This document shows, piece by piece, positions 54,104 to 64,000 of a stretch of DNA of 64,000 bases. The notes beneath the pieces were generated by a model that did no database searches, had not been told where the DNA came from, and was given only the letters and a program-made list of their open reading frames with translations. Source of the DNA: Actinomadura sp. K4S16 (GTDB taxonomy: Bacteria > Actinomycetota > Actinomycetes > Streptosporangiales > Streptosporangiaceae). The position numbers and the translations under genes were made by a program. Location: the NCBI RefSeq assembly GCF_008327685.1, contig NZ_BDDE01000011.1:62001-126000 (forward strand), in the 5' to 3' direction. How positions within the stretch are numbered: the first letter of the stretch is position 1; every line of letters starts with the position of its first letter.

Positions 54104-55167
54104 GTGAACCGAGCACGACGGAACAGGGCGGCGTCGAACCGGACGGCGCCGAACAGCACGGCGCCGAACAGCACAGGGGCGAGCCCGGCGGACTGCGCGT
54201 GCTGGTCGGGTACTCGCCCGACGAGCGCGGTGACGACGCCCTCGCCCTGGCCGCACTCGTCTGGTCGGCGGCACAGTCGGACCGGAACGCGCCGCTGACC
54301 GTCGTCCACGTCCATCCGCCCGCCTGGCCCGCGCACGGCCCCGGTTCCGTTGACGCCGAATGGGTCGCCTACCTCAGGGAGCAGGCCGAGGAGGCCCTCG
54401 CCAGGGCCGCCGCGCGGCTCGGCGAGCTCGGGGTGCCGAGCCAGGAGCTCGACCTGCGCGTGCACGCCCACCGGGGGAGCGGGCGCGGTCTCATGGAGGC
54501 CGCCCGCGAGACCGGCGCCGACCTCTTGGTCATCGGCTCGGCGCCGGGCGGGAACCCTCACCGGATCGCCCTCGGCAGCACCGCCGACCGGCTCCTGCAC
54601 GACTCGCCCGTGCCGGTCATGCTGGCTCCGCGCGGGTACGCGGAGGACTCGCCGCACCACACGCGGGTGGTGCACCCCCATCATCCCGCGCGGCGGCTGG
54701 AGCGGATGACCGTGGCCTACTGGCCGCCCCGCGGCTTGGAGGACCTGACTGCCATGGCCGACCTCGCGGCGCGGCTCGGGCTGCCGGTGCGGCTGCTGAC
54801 GCTGGTACTGCGCCCGCCCGGCCCCGCGGCCAGGCTCGGCGGCGTCGAGCGCGCGCTGGGCCGCCAGGCCGCCCAGGCCGACGAGGACCTGCGGGAGGCC
54901 GCGGGCCTGCTCGGCGCGCGCTTCGGGGACGGGATGCCGGTGGAGCGGCTCGCGGAGGTCGGCAGCGGGGTCTCCGGGACCCTCGGCGCCGTCGATATGC
55001 TGCCGGGCGAGGTCCTCGCCTGCCTGTCCGGCCACCACGGCCCGCTGCTCAGGGTGTTCCTCGGGGAGCGGTCCGGCAAGATCGTCCGGGCCGCGCCGTG
55101 CCCGGTGGTGGTGCTGCCGCGCGGGGCCGGCGCGCCCTTCGCCGGCGAGGAGGCCCGAATTAGGTAA
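54100..55167 (+). CDS. universal stress protein, two UspA domains
   Basis: A 355-residue protein with an N-terminal acidic tail (1-30) and two USP domains (about 31-178 and 202-348). The first has V-I-G-S-A-P-G-G-N-P-H-R-I-A-L-G-S-T-A, an intact nucleotide-binding G-x2-G-x9-G-S motif, so it probably binds ATP; the second domain lacks it. The gene ends the arginine deiminase cluster. Its stop codon TAA (55165-55167) lies within the iron box before sufR. Confidence 0.86.
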   Translation: MSEPSTTEQGGVEPDGAEQHGAEQHRGEPGGLRVLVGYSPDERGDDALALAALVWSAAQSDRNAPLTVVHVHPPAWPAHGPGSVDAEWVAYLREQAEEALARAAARLGELGVPSQELDLRVHAHRGSGRGLMEAARETGADLLVIGSAPGGNPHRIALGSTADRLLHDSPVPVMLAPRGYAEDSPHHTRVVHPHHPARRLERMTVAYWPPRGLEDLTAMADLAARLGLPVRLLTLVLRPPGPAARLGGVERALGRQAAQADEDLREAAGLLGARFGDGMPVERLAEVGSGVSGTLGAVDMLPGEVLACLSGHHGPLLRVFLGERSGKIVRAAPCPVVVLPRGAGAPFAGEEARIR

Positions 55168-55178
55168 GGCTTACCTGC
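55160..55178. promoter_or_regulatory. DtxR/IdeR-type iron box upstream of sufR
   Basis: TTAGGTAAGGCTTACCTGC matches the 19-bp iron box consensus (TTAGGTTAGGCTAACCTAA) at 15 positions. The inner AGGTAAG-G-CTTACCT is a perfect palindrome. It ends 60 nt before the sufR start. It implies iron-dependent control of the Fe-S cluster operon. Confidence 0.8.
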
Positions 55179-55227
55179 GTGAGCTACGACATCGGGATTC
55201 CGGTGTTTCGCGGGAAGTAATTACGGC

Positions 55228-55242
55228 ACACTGATGTTGTGA
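55228..55242 (+). promoter_or_regulatory. candidate SufR operator overlapping its own start codon
   Basis: ACACT-N5-TGTGA at this place matches the half-sites and spacing I recall for mycobacterial SufR. The GTG start of sufR lies inside the second half, so bound SufR would sit on the transcription start of a leaderless message and block it. The consensus is from memory. Confidence 0.5.
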
Positions 55243-56090
55243 AAAACGTGGGCGAGGATCAGACGAGCACCGGAGGCGCAGCTACGCGCTCCTTCGGCGC
55301 GCCGTCCGGCCGCACCGAGCGCGACACCCGCGCCCGGGTCGCCCGCCTGATCCTGGAACACGGCCCGGTCACCGCGTCCACGCTCGGCGAGCGCGTCGGC
55401 CTCACGCCGGCGGCCGTCCGCCGGCACCTGGACGCGCTGCTGGCCGAGGGCATGATCGAGGTCCGCAAGGCGCGGGTCCCGCAGTCCCGGCGCGGCCGGG
55501 GCCGGCCCGCCAAGTGGTTCGCCATCACCGACGCCGGGCGCAGCGCCTTCGTGCACGCCTACGACGACCTGGCGACCAGCGCCCTGCGGTTCCTCGCCGA
55601 GACGGCCGGCGACCGCGCGGTCGCCGAGTTCGCCCGGCGGCAGATCGCCGACCTGGAGCGGCGGTACCGGCCCGTCGTGCAGGACGCTCCGCCCCACCAG
55701 CGGGTCCGCACGCTCGCCGAGGCCCTGTCGGGCGACGGCTACGCGGCGGCCGCCGCCAAGGCGCCGCAGCCGGGCGGCGGCGAGCAGCTGTGCCAGCACC
55801 ACTGCCCGGTCGCGCACGTCGCCGCGGAGTTCCCGCAGCTGTGCGAGGCCGAGACCGAGGCGTTCAGCCGGCTGCTCGGCACTCCGGTGCAGCGGCTCGC
55901 GACGATCGCGCACGGCGACGGCATCTGCACGACCCACGTCAGCTCGCGCTCGCTGTGCGGGCCGGGCGAGACCGGCGACGGCGGCGCACGCGCCGCGCAT
56001 GCCGCCCCCGGCGGGGGCGAGGCGGACGCGGGGGCGTCCGCCGCAAAGCATCTGACCAGTGACGAGGAGTCCGGAGGGACCTCCCTATGA
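55239..56090 (+). CDS. sufR: SufR, Fe-S cluster-responsive repressor of the suf operon
   Basis: A 283-residue regulator with a DeoR/ArsR-type winged helix (about 30-100, [20 protein letters not shown]) and a C-terminal sensor domain. Cluster-ligand candidates are Cys185, Cys189 (C-Q-H-H-C), Cys202 and Cys230. It represses suf when its cluster is loaded. The Ala/Gly-rich tail after about 245 has no known role. GTG 55239 has no ribosome site, consistent with a leaderless start. It is coupled by ATGA to sufB. Confidence 0.92.
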   Translation: MKNVGEDQTSTGGAATRSFGAPSGRTERDTRARVARLILEHGPVTASTLGERVGLTPAAVRRHLDALLAEGMIEVRKARVPQSRRGRGRPAKWFAITDAGRSAFVHAYDDLATSALRFLAETAGDRAVAEFARRQIADLERRYRPVVQDAPPHQRVRTLAEALSGDGYAAAAAKAPQPGGGEQLCQHHCPVAHVAAEFPQLCEAETEAFSRLLGTPVQRLATIAHGDGICTTHVSSRSLCGPGETGDGGARAAHAAPGGGEADAGASAAKHLTSDEESGGTSL

Positions 56091-57499
56091 CTACGGCTGC
56101 CCACCCGGAGCTCGAAGGGCTCGACAAGTACAAGTTCGGCTGGGCCGACTCGGACGAGGCCGGCGCCTCGGCGCGCCGCGGCCTGAACGAGGACGTCGTC
56201 CGCGACATCTCGGCCAAGAAGAACGAGCCCGACTGGATGCTCGACCTGCGCCTCAAGGGGCTGCGGCTGTTCAGCAAGAAGCCGATGCCCACCTGGGGCT
56301 CCGACCTGTCGGACATCGACTTCGAGAACATCAAGTACTTCGTGCGCTCCACCGAGGCGCAGGCCGCCTCCTGGGAGGAGCTCCCGGAGGACATCAAGAA
56401 CACCTACGACAAGCTCGGCATCCCCGAGGCCGAGAAGCAGCGCCTCGTCGCCGGTGTCGCCGCCCAGTACGAGTCGGAGGTCGTCTACCACAAGATCCGT
56501 GAGGACCTTGAGGAGAAGGGCGTCATCTTCGTCGACACCGACACCGGCCTGCGCGAGCACCCGGAGATCTTCCAGGAGTACTTCGGCTCGGTGATCCCGG
56601 TCGGCGACAACAAGTTCGCCGCGCTCAACACCGCCGTGTGGTCGGGCGGCTCGTTCATCTACGTCCCGCCGGGCGTGCACGTGGAGATCCCGCTCCAGGC
56701 CTACTTCCGGATCAACACCGAGAACATGGGCCAGTTCGAGCGGACGCTGATCATCGCCGACGAGGGCTCCTACGTCCACTACGTCGAGGGCTGCACCGCG
56801 CCGATCTACAAGTCCGACTCGCTGCACTCCGCCGTGGTGGAGATCGTCGTGAAGAAGGACGCGCGCGTCCGGTACACGACGATCCAGAACTGGTCCAACA
56901 ACGTCTACAACCTGGTGACCAAGCGCGCCGTCGCCTACGAGGGCGCCACCATGGAGTGGGTCGACGGCAACATCGGCTCCAAGGTCACCATGAAGTACCC
57001 GGCCGTGTACCTGCTCGGCGAGCACGCCAAGGGCGAGACCCTGTCGATCGCGTTCGCGGGCGCGGACCAGCACCAGGACGCCGGCGCGAAGATGGTGCAC
57101 GCCGCGCCGAACACCTCCAGCAGCATCATCTCCAAGTCGGTTGCGCGCGGCGGGGGCCGCACGTCCTACCGCGGGCTGGTGCAGATCCAGGAGGGCGCCG
57201 AGCACAGCAAGTCCACGGTCAAGTGCGACGCGCTGCTCGTCGACCAGATCAGCCGGTCCGACACCTACCCCTATGTCGACGTCCGCGAGGACGACGTTGA
57301 GATGGGCCACGAGGCGACCGTCTCCAAGGTGTCGGAGCAGCAGCTGTTCTACCTGATGAGCCGCGGCCTCACCGAGGACGAGGCGATGGCGATGATCGTG
57401 CGCGGCTTCGTCGAGCCGATCGCGCGCGAGCTGCCCATGGAGTACGCCCTCGAGCTGAACCGGCTCATCGAGCTGCAGATGGAAGGAGCCGTCGGCTGA
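56087..57499 (+). CDS. sufB: Fe-S cluster assembly scaffold SufB
   Basis: A 470-residue SufB, the scaffold partner of SufC and SufD on which clusters form. The beta-helix core spans about 150-440; [23 protein letters not shown] and the C-terminal [15 protein letters not shown] block with Glu are conserved. GGAGG precedes ATG 56087. It overlaps sufR by ATGA and sufD by one base. Confidence 0.97.
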   Translation: MTTAAHPELEGLDKYKFGWADSDEAGASARRGLNEDVVRDISAKKNEPDWMLDLRLKGLRLFSKKPMPTWGSDLSDIDFENIKYFVRSTEAQAASWEELPEDIKNTYDKLGIPEAEKQRLVAGVAAQYESEVVYHKIREDLEEKGVIFVDTDTGLREHPEIFQEYFGSVIPVGDNKFAALNTAVWSGGSFIYVPPGVHVEIPLQAYFRINTENMGQFERTLIIADEGSYVHYVEGCTAPIYKSDSLHSAVVEIVVKKDARVRYTTIQNWSNNVYNLVTKRAVAYEGATMEWVDGNIGSKVTMKYPAVYLLGEHAKGETLSIAFAGADQHQDAGAKMVHAAPNTSSSIISKSVARGGGRTSYRGLVQIQEGAEHSKSTVKCDALLVDQISRSDTYPYVDVREDDVEMGHEATVSKVSEQQLFYLMSRGLTEDEAMAMIVRGFVEPIARELPMEYALELNRLIELQMEGAVG

Positions 57500-58635
57500 T
57501 GGGGCTGGAGCAGAAGCCTCTCTCGACGCTGCACGAGAAGGCGTCCTACGAGGTCGCCGACTTCGAGGTGCCCACGGGCCGCGAGGAGGAGTGGCGGTTC
57601 ACCCCGCTGCGCCGCCTGCGCGGCCTGCACAACGGCACCGCCGAGGACGGCGGCAAGGTCCTGGTGGAGGTCGAGGCGGCGCCCGAGGTGACCGTCGAGA
57701 CCGTCGGACGCGACGACGATCGCCTCGGCAGGGCCTACGTCCCCGCCGACCGCGTCAGCGCCCAGGCGTGGAGCTCCTTCACCCAGGCCACGGTCGTGAC
57801 CGTCCCGAAGGAGACCGTCGCCTCCGCGCCGACCGTGCTGCGGCTGCGCGGCGAGGACGCCTCGGCCGCCGCCTACGGGCACACCACGATCGTCCTCGAG
57901 CCGTTCGCCGAGGCCACCGTCGTGCTGGCGCACCGGGGCTCGGCGACCTACGCCGACAACGTCGAGTTCGTCGTCGGCGACGGCGCCCGGCTGTCGGTGA
58001 TCAGCCTGCAGGACTGGTCGGACGACGGCGTCCACGTCTCCCACCAGCACGCCAGGCTCGGCCGCGACGCCCGGTTCGTCTCGCACAACGTCTCGCTCGG
58101 CGGCGACGTCGTGCGGATCTCCCCGTCGGTCGCCTACGAGGGGCCCGGCGGCGACGCCGAGCTGTACGGGGTGTACTTCGTCGACGGCGGCCAGCACCTG
58201 GAGCACCGCCTCCTCGTCGACCACGCCGTCCCGCACTGCCGCAGCCGCGTCGACTACCGCGGCGCCCTGCAGGACCAGGACGCGCACGCCGTCTGGATCG
58301 GCGACGTGATCATCCGCGCCGAGGCCGAGGGCACCGACACCTACGAGCTGAACCGCAACCTCGTGCTCACCGACGGCACGCGGGTCGACTCCGTGCCGAA
58401 CCTGGAGATCCTGACCGGCGAGGTCGCCGGCGCGGGGCACGCCTCGGCGTCCGGGCGGCTGGACGACGAGCACCTGTTCTACCTCCAGGCGCGCGGCATC
58501 ACCTTCGACGAGGCGCGGCGCATGGTGGTCCGGGGCTTCCTCGGCCAGCTCGTCGAGCGCATCGAGGTCGCCGAGGTGCGCGAGAAGGTGCGCGAGGCGA
58601 TCGAGGCCGAGCTCGACCAGGGAGCGGCGAAGTGA
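57499..58635 (+). CDS. sufD: Fe-S cluster assembly protein SufD
   Basis: A 378-residue SufD, partner of SufB in the SufBC2D complex. E-E-W-R-F-T-P-L (about 32-39) and the C-terminal R-G-I-T-F-D-E-A-R-R-M-V-V-R-G-F-L, with the conserved His in an earlier strand (V-D-H-A-V-P-H-C), are typical. The stop of sufB shares one base with its start (TGATG), and GGAAGGAG is upstream. Confidence 0.96.
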   Translation: MGLEQKPLSTLHEKASYEVADFEVPTGREEEWRFTPLRRLRGLHNGTAEDGGKVLVEVEAAPEVTVETVGRDDDRLGRAYVPADRVSAQAWSSFTQATVVTVPKETVASAPTVLRLRGEDASAAAYGHTTIVLEPFAEATVVLAHRGSATYADNVEFVVGDGARLSVISLQDWSDDGVHVSHQHARLGRDARFVSHNVSLGGDVVRISPSVAYEGPGGDAELYGVYFVDGGQHLEHRLLVDHAVPHCRSRVDYRGALQDQDAHAVWIGDVIIRAEAEGTDTYELNRNLVLTDGTRVDSVPNLEILTGEVAGAGHASASGRLDDEHLFYLQARGITFDEARRMVVRGFLGQLVERIEVAEVREKVREAIEAELDQGAAK

Positions 58636-58949
58636 CCTACGTGAAGGTGTGCGCGCTGGACGAGGTCCCCGCCGACGGGGCGCTCGGCGCCGAGGTCGAC
58701 GGGGAGCCCGTCGTCATCGCGCGCAGCGGCGACGACGTGTTCGCGCTGAACGACATCTGCTCGCACGCCGAGGTCTCGCTCTCCGAGGGCGAGGTCTACA
58801 ACGGCACCATCGAGTGCTGGCTGCACGGGTCCTGCTTCGACCTGCGCAGCGGCAAGCCCACCAACCCGCCGGCCACGCAGCCGGTCGCCACCTACAAGGT
58901 CAAGGTCGAGGACGGCGACGTCTACGTCTCGCTCGCCGGCGACGACTGA
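58632..58949 (+). CDS. Rieske [2Fe-2S] ferredoxin in the suf operon
   Basis: A 105-residue Rieske-type ferredoxin. The cluster ligands are Cys43-x-His45 (D-I-C-S-H-A) and Cys62-x2-His65 (E-C-W-L-H-G). Small Rieske proteins (naphthalene-dioxygenase ferredoxin type) sit between sufD and sufC in many actinobacterial suf operons; they may supply electrons for cluster assembly, but the role is unproven. It overlaps sufD by GTGA. Confidence 0.93.
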   Translation: MTYVKVCALDEVPADGALGAEVDGEPVVIARSGDDVFALNDICSHAEVSLSEGEVYNGTIECWLHGSCFDLRSGKPTNPPATQPVATYKVKVEDGDVYVSLAGDD

Positions 58950-58975
58950 CCGCACGACGAAGGACTGTACGCACT

Positions 58976-61011
<2,036 letters not shown>

Positions 61012-61065
61012 GGAACACGCTGAGTGGTGCCCGGGTTGTAGCGAGAAAGGCTTGGAAGGGACGCC

Positions 61066-61524
61066 ATGCAGTTGGAGGCGATGTACCAGGAGGTCATCCT
61101 GGACCACTACCGCAATCCCCTGCACAAGGGGCTGCGGGAGCCGTTCGAGGGGGAGGCGCACCACGTCAACCCCACGTGCGGCGACGAGGTGACGCTCCGC
61201 GTCCACCTGGAGGGCGAGGGCCAGGACGCCACGGTCGCCGACGTGTCGTACGACGCCATGGGCTGCTCGATCAGCCAGGCGAGCGCGTCGGTGATGTCCG
61301 ACCTGCTGATCGGCAAGTCCGTGAAGGAGGGGATGGCCGTCGGCGAGGAGTTCCTGGCGCTGATGCAGTCCCGCGGCCAGGACGTCGCGCCGGACGAGGA
61401 CGTCCTGGAGGACGCCGTCGCCTTCGCCGGGGTCTCGAAGTACCCCGCCCGGATCAAATGCGCCCTGCTCGCCTGGATGGCGTGGAAGGACGCGACCGCC
61501 CGCGCACTCGGAGAGGCACCATGA
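61066..61524 (+). CDS. sufU: SufU, zinc-dependent sulfur acceptor
   Basis: A 152-residue SufU that receives sulfur from SufS through zinc-assisted transfer. Ligands Cys38 (N-P-T-C-G-D, with Asp40), Cys67 (G-C-S-I-S) and Cys132 (R-I-K-C-A-L-L) are all present, along with the SufU-specific insertion between the second and third Cys. GGAAGGGA lies before ATG. Coupled to the next gene by ATGA. Confidence 0.96.
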   Translation: MQLEAMYQEVILDHYRNPLHKGLREPFEGEAHHVNPTCGDEVTLRVHLEGEGQDATVADVSYDAMGCSISQASASVMSDLLIGKSVKEGMAVGEEFLALMQSRGQDVAPDEDVLEDAVAFAGVSKYPARIKCALLAWMAWKDATARALGEAP

Positions 61525-61898
61525 CCGACACGCCCGCGACCGACACGCCCGCCGCCGAGGCCACCGACGCCGAGGTCCCCGCGGCCCCCGCCTCCGAGCA
61601 GGAGGAGGAGATCCTGGAGGCCCTCAAGGACGTCGTCGACCCCGAGCTCGGCATCAACGTCGTCGACCTCGGCCTGGTGTACGGCGTCGACCTGTCCGAC
61701 GAGGTCGCCACCCTGGACATGACGCTGACCAGCGCCGCCTGCCCGCTCACCGACGTGATCGAGGACCAGGCGCACAGCGCGCTGGAGGGCCTCGTCAAGG
61801 ACGTCAAGATCAACTGGGTCTGGCTTCCGCCGTGGGGCCCAGACAAGATCACCGACGAGGGCCGCGACCAGCTCCGCGCCCTCGGGTTCAACGTCTGA
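61521..61898 (+). CDS. sufT: SufT/MIP18-family (DUF59) Fe-S maturation factor
   Basis: A 125-residue protein with a charged N terminus (1-30, Thr/Ala/Glu-rich) and a DUF59 domain. V-V-D-P-E-L-G-I-N-V-V-D-L-G-L-V-Y is its signature, and a conserved Cys is in S-A-A-C-P-L-T. It helps load clusters on target proteins. It is the last gene of the operon and is followed by two hairpins. Confidence 0.94.
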   Translation: MTDTPATDTPAAEATDAEVPAAPASEQEEEILEALKDVVDPELGINVVDLGLVYGVDLSDEVATLDMTLTSAACPLTDVIEDQAHSALEGLVKDVKINWVWLPPWGPDKITDEGRDQLRALGFNV

Positions 61899-61903
61899 CG
61901 GCT

Positions 61904-61922
61904 CCGCGGACCCGGTCCGCGG
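61904..61922 (+). terminator. suf operon terminator, first hairpin
   Basis: CCGCGGAC, loop CCG and GTCCGCGG form a perfect 8-bp stem 6 nt after the sufT stop. Confidence 0.6.
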
Positions 61923-61952
61923 GCCCGGCCGGCACCGGTCGACGTGAACGAT

Positions 61953-61982
61953 GAGGCCGCGCCCCGTCCGGGGCGCGGCCTC
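61953..61982. terminator. bidirectional terminator, 13-bp stem
   Basis: GAGGCCGCGCCCC, loop GTCC and GGGGCGCGGCCTC are a perfect 13-bp hairpin between the suf operon and the convergent TPR gene, whose stop codon overlaps its last bases. Confidence 0.85.
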
Positions 61983-64000
61983 ACGCGTCCCCGGGCCCAG
62001 CGATCCGCCGGAGCATCTCGACCGCCTTCGCGTGGTCGCCGGTGCGCCTGGCCTTGCCGTGCCGCTGCCGCATCGTGACGGTCTCGCGCAGCCGCCCGGA
62101 CCGGCCGAGAAGGAGGACGGCGGTCGCCAGGGTCTCGTCCAGCTCGCGGCGGTACCGCCAGGGGAGCCGCCGCGCGAGAGGCAGCAGATGCTCCGCGTAC
62201 TCGGCGGTGCAGCGGAGCGCCTCCTCGTCCGCGCCGCCGTCCAGATGGGCGGCGAGGCGCATGCGAAGGGCCATGGTGAACTCTTCCCCGAACGCGCCGG
62301 GGTGCGTCGCGGCGATCGACCGGTACAGCCCCACCCCCTCGTCGAGGGCCCTCGCGGCGTCCGCGTGGCGGTCCTTCTCCCGCAGCCGCGCACCGAGTTT
62401 GCACAGGGCGGCCGCGAGGTCGCGCCGGACCGCCCCCGGGTTGCCGAGCGCGGCCGATCGGAACAGCTCCACGCCCTCCTGGAGGTCCCGCAGGGCCTCG
62501 CCGTGCCGCCGGAGCGCGGCCAGGGCGTCGGACCGGGTGCACAGCGCCCCGGCCAGGCCGGCGCGGAACGCGACCGGGTTGGTCTCGGCGAGCTCCCGGC
62601 GGACGCGGACGGCGTCGTCGCCGGCCTCCAGCGCCTCCTCCGCCTTCCCCGTCTGCTCCAGCAGGGCGCTGAGGTTGGTGAGCGCGATGCCGAGGTCGGC
62701 CAGATGGGCGGCGCGGTCGACGGCGGTGAGGCGCCGGTACAGCTCGACCGCCTCGCCCGTGGCCGCGAGGGCGTCCTCGGGGTCCCCCAGCGCGGCGAGG
62801 CGGTTCCCGAGGTTGTCGAGCGCCCCGGCCAGCTTCGCGAGGTAGCGGGGCGGAGCGGTCTCGGCGAGCCGCCGCCGGATCCGCACCGACTCCCAGGAGG
62901 CCTCCAGGGCGCGGTCCCGGTGCCCCAGTTCGGCGAGGCGGTTGCCCAGGTTGTTGAGCGAGGAGGCGAGGTTCTCCAGCCTCGCGGCCGAACCGCTCTC
63001 GGCGAGGCGCCGGTCGAGCTCCACTCCCTCCTCGGTGGCCTCCAGCGCCTCCGGGCGCATTCCCAGGTGCGCCTGGCAGATGCCGAGGTTGACCAGCGCG
63101 CCGGAGAGGTCGGACAGGTATTCGCCCGGACGCTGTTCCGCCGGCCGCCGGTAGGCGGCGACCGCCTCCCGCGCGGACTCCATGGCCTCCGCGTAGAGCC
63201 CGGCCTTGATCAGCCGGCCGGTGAGCTTGGTATGGGTGAGGGCGCGGTCCTCGAGCACGCCGTCTCCTTCCCGCGGCGCCCGGCCGAGCCGCTGCTCCGC
63301 CCAGCGGCGGGTGATGGCGGCGACGCCGGGGTCCAGGTCGACGTCTCGCCGCTCCGGCAGCAGGGCCTCGACCGCGTCCAGCAGCGCGGGATCGAGGTCC
63401 GGCAGCTCGGCCAGGGCGGTGAGCGCGGCGCCGCCGGCCTGGACCGCCAGTTCGGGCCGCGCCCTGAGCAGGGGGAAGAGCCGCCCGTCCCGGACGTGCG
63501 GCCAGCGCCGCGCGGTCTCGACGAGCACGGTCATGGCGGAGCGGGTCCACGCCTTCCCGCCCGCCCCGAGCAGGCGTTCGGCCGCGTCGGCGGCCCAGGG
63601 GTCGCTCGGGTACGGGTGGTCATGGCCCGGGGTCGTCAGCGCGACGAAGTCCTCGCCGAGCCGGTCCGGGTAGAGCGGCCGCAGGACGCCGGCGGACCCG
63701 GGCGGCGGCGGGTAGCAGACGGCGTGGTCCTTGATGATCTGACCGGGGTGCAGAACGGACTCCACCTCGGCCCGGACCAGCGCCTCAACCGCCTCCGCGC
63801 GCGGAAGGCCGCCGGTCAGGGTGGCCGTGTAGACGGCCTGGCCCATCGCGTCCGCGCCGGTGCTCAGCAGGCCGCGGTGGAGCTCCTCCCAATGGACGCG
63901 CTCGCGCGACAGGAGGAACATCGAGACCTCCGCGGGCAACCGCGGCGCCCGGGCGCCCTCCTCATGGGCGAGCACCGCGGCGAGCGCGGCCATGTGCACC
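61981..64000 (-). CDS. TPR protein, C-terminal part (5' end outside window), probably STAND-type NTPase
   Basis: The reading frame is open to the right edge; 672 residues are visible and continue past it. Residues about 1-240 are a helical segment of the sort that follows the NTPase part in large actinomycete STAND/AP-ATPase proteins (V-S-M-F-L-L-S-R-E-R-V-H-W-E-E-L-H). Residues about 250-560 hold tetratricopeptide repeats of about 45 residues with recurring L-x-N-L-x-x-x-L and E-A-L-x-A-x-x-E-x-V-x-L motifs. The P-loop would lie outside. It likely acts as a signalling switch; the effector cannot be seen. It converges on sufT. Confidence 0.75.
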   Translation of the reverse strand, partial: VHMAALAAVLAHEEGARAPRLPAEVSMFLLSRERVHWEELHRGLLSTGADAMGQAVYTATLTGGLPRAEAVEALVRAEVESVLHPGQIIKDHAVCYPPPPGSAGVLRPLYPDRLGEDFVALTTPGHDHPYPSDPWAADAAERLLGAGGKAWTRSAMTVLVETARRWPHVRDGRLFPLLRARPELAVQAGGAALTALAELPDLDPALLDAVEALLPERRDVDLDPGVAAITRRWAEQRLGRAPREGDGVLEDRALTHTKLTGRLIKAGLYAEAMESAREAVAAYRRPAEQRPGEYLSDLSGALVNLGICQAHLGMRPEALEATEEGVELDRRLAESGSAARLENLASSLNNLGNRLAELGHRDRALEASWESVRIRRRLAETAPPRYLAKLAGALDNLGNRLAALGDPEDALAATGEAVELYRRLTAVDRAAHLADLGIALTNLSALLEQTGKAEEALEAGDDAVRVRRELAETNPVAFRAGLAGALCTRSDALAALRRHGEALRDLQEGVELFRSAALGNPGAVRRDLAAALCKLGARLREKDRHADAARALDEGVGLYRSIAATHPGAFGEEFTMALRMRLAAHLDGGADEEALRCTAEYAEHLLPLARRLPWRYRRELDETLATAVLLLGRSGRLRETVTMRQRHGKARRTGDHAKAVEMLRRIAGPGDA

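Noticed and set aside
49441-55167. Arginine cluster considered as a recently acquired island
   Set aside because: Its base composition and codon choice look the same as its neighbours, and no integrase, repeats or tRNA border it.

Overview
The window comes from a very high-GC actinomycete chromosome. Third codon positions are almost all G or C, GTG starts are common, and genes often overlap by GTGA or ATGA. OpcA, a 20S proteasome beta subunit, a DtxR/IdeR-type iron box, a SufR-led suf operon and the linkage of ctaA, ctaB, tkt, tal, zwf, opcA, pgl and suf all point to Actinobacteria. The transporter, two-component and TPR content suits a large-genome Streptosporangiales such as an Actinomadura-like organism. 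That placement is inference. I see no tRNA, rRNA, CRISPR array or prophage.

Bases 1-13 kb hold mostly small accessory units: the 3' end of a class A beta-lactamase coupled to an MFS exporter, an Lrp regulator, an EamA transporter, glyA under a ZTP (pfl) riboswitch, an ACT-GNAT fusion, a carboxymuconolactone decarboxylase-like protein, a GNAT, an FAD oxidoreductase, a PEP-mutase-like enzyme, a metallophosphoesterase facing a MocR regulator, and a VOC protein. Bases 13-26.6 kb hold an MMPL transporter with a NarL-type two-component pair, a MarR/DHA2 efflux pair around a palindromic operator, a second two-component system with an FMN-binding-type gene between kinase and regulator, a fused serine hydrolase/tripeptidyl-peptidase of 894 residues, a cupin and an L,D-transpeptidase lipoprotein.

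Bases 26.7-40 kb are a minus-strand pentose-phosphate operon read tkt, tal, three pgi-like genes, zwf, opcA, pgl. It has two unusual features. The three pgi-like paralogues are tandem, and each keeps a different subset of the PGI motifs. A tnpB-only IS200/IS605 element has inserted, on the opposite strand, exactly at the zwf stop codon, separating zwf from opcA-pgl. The operon falls into blocks joined by GTGA overlaps (tal with pgi-like C; pgi-like B with A; opcA with pgl), separated by hairpins or repeat-rich leaders.

Bases 40.5-49.3 kb carry ctaB, a PrsW-type protease, ctaA, polX, an orphan proteasome beta subunit (no prcA or pup nearby), an EamA transporter and an ABC exporter. Bases 49.4-55.2 kb carry an arginine deiminase cluster (arcA, arcB, arcC, a cationic amino acid permease and a double universal stress protein). 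Its last codons overlap an iron box that precedes the suf operon (sufR, sufB, sufD, a Rieske ferredoxin, sufC, sufS, sufU, sufT; 55.2-61.9 kb). Two hairpins end that operon, and the C-terminal part of a large TPR protein runs off the right edge.
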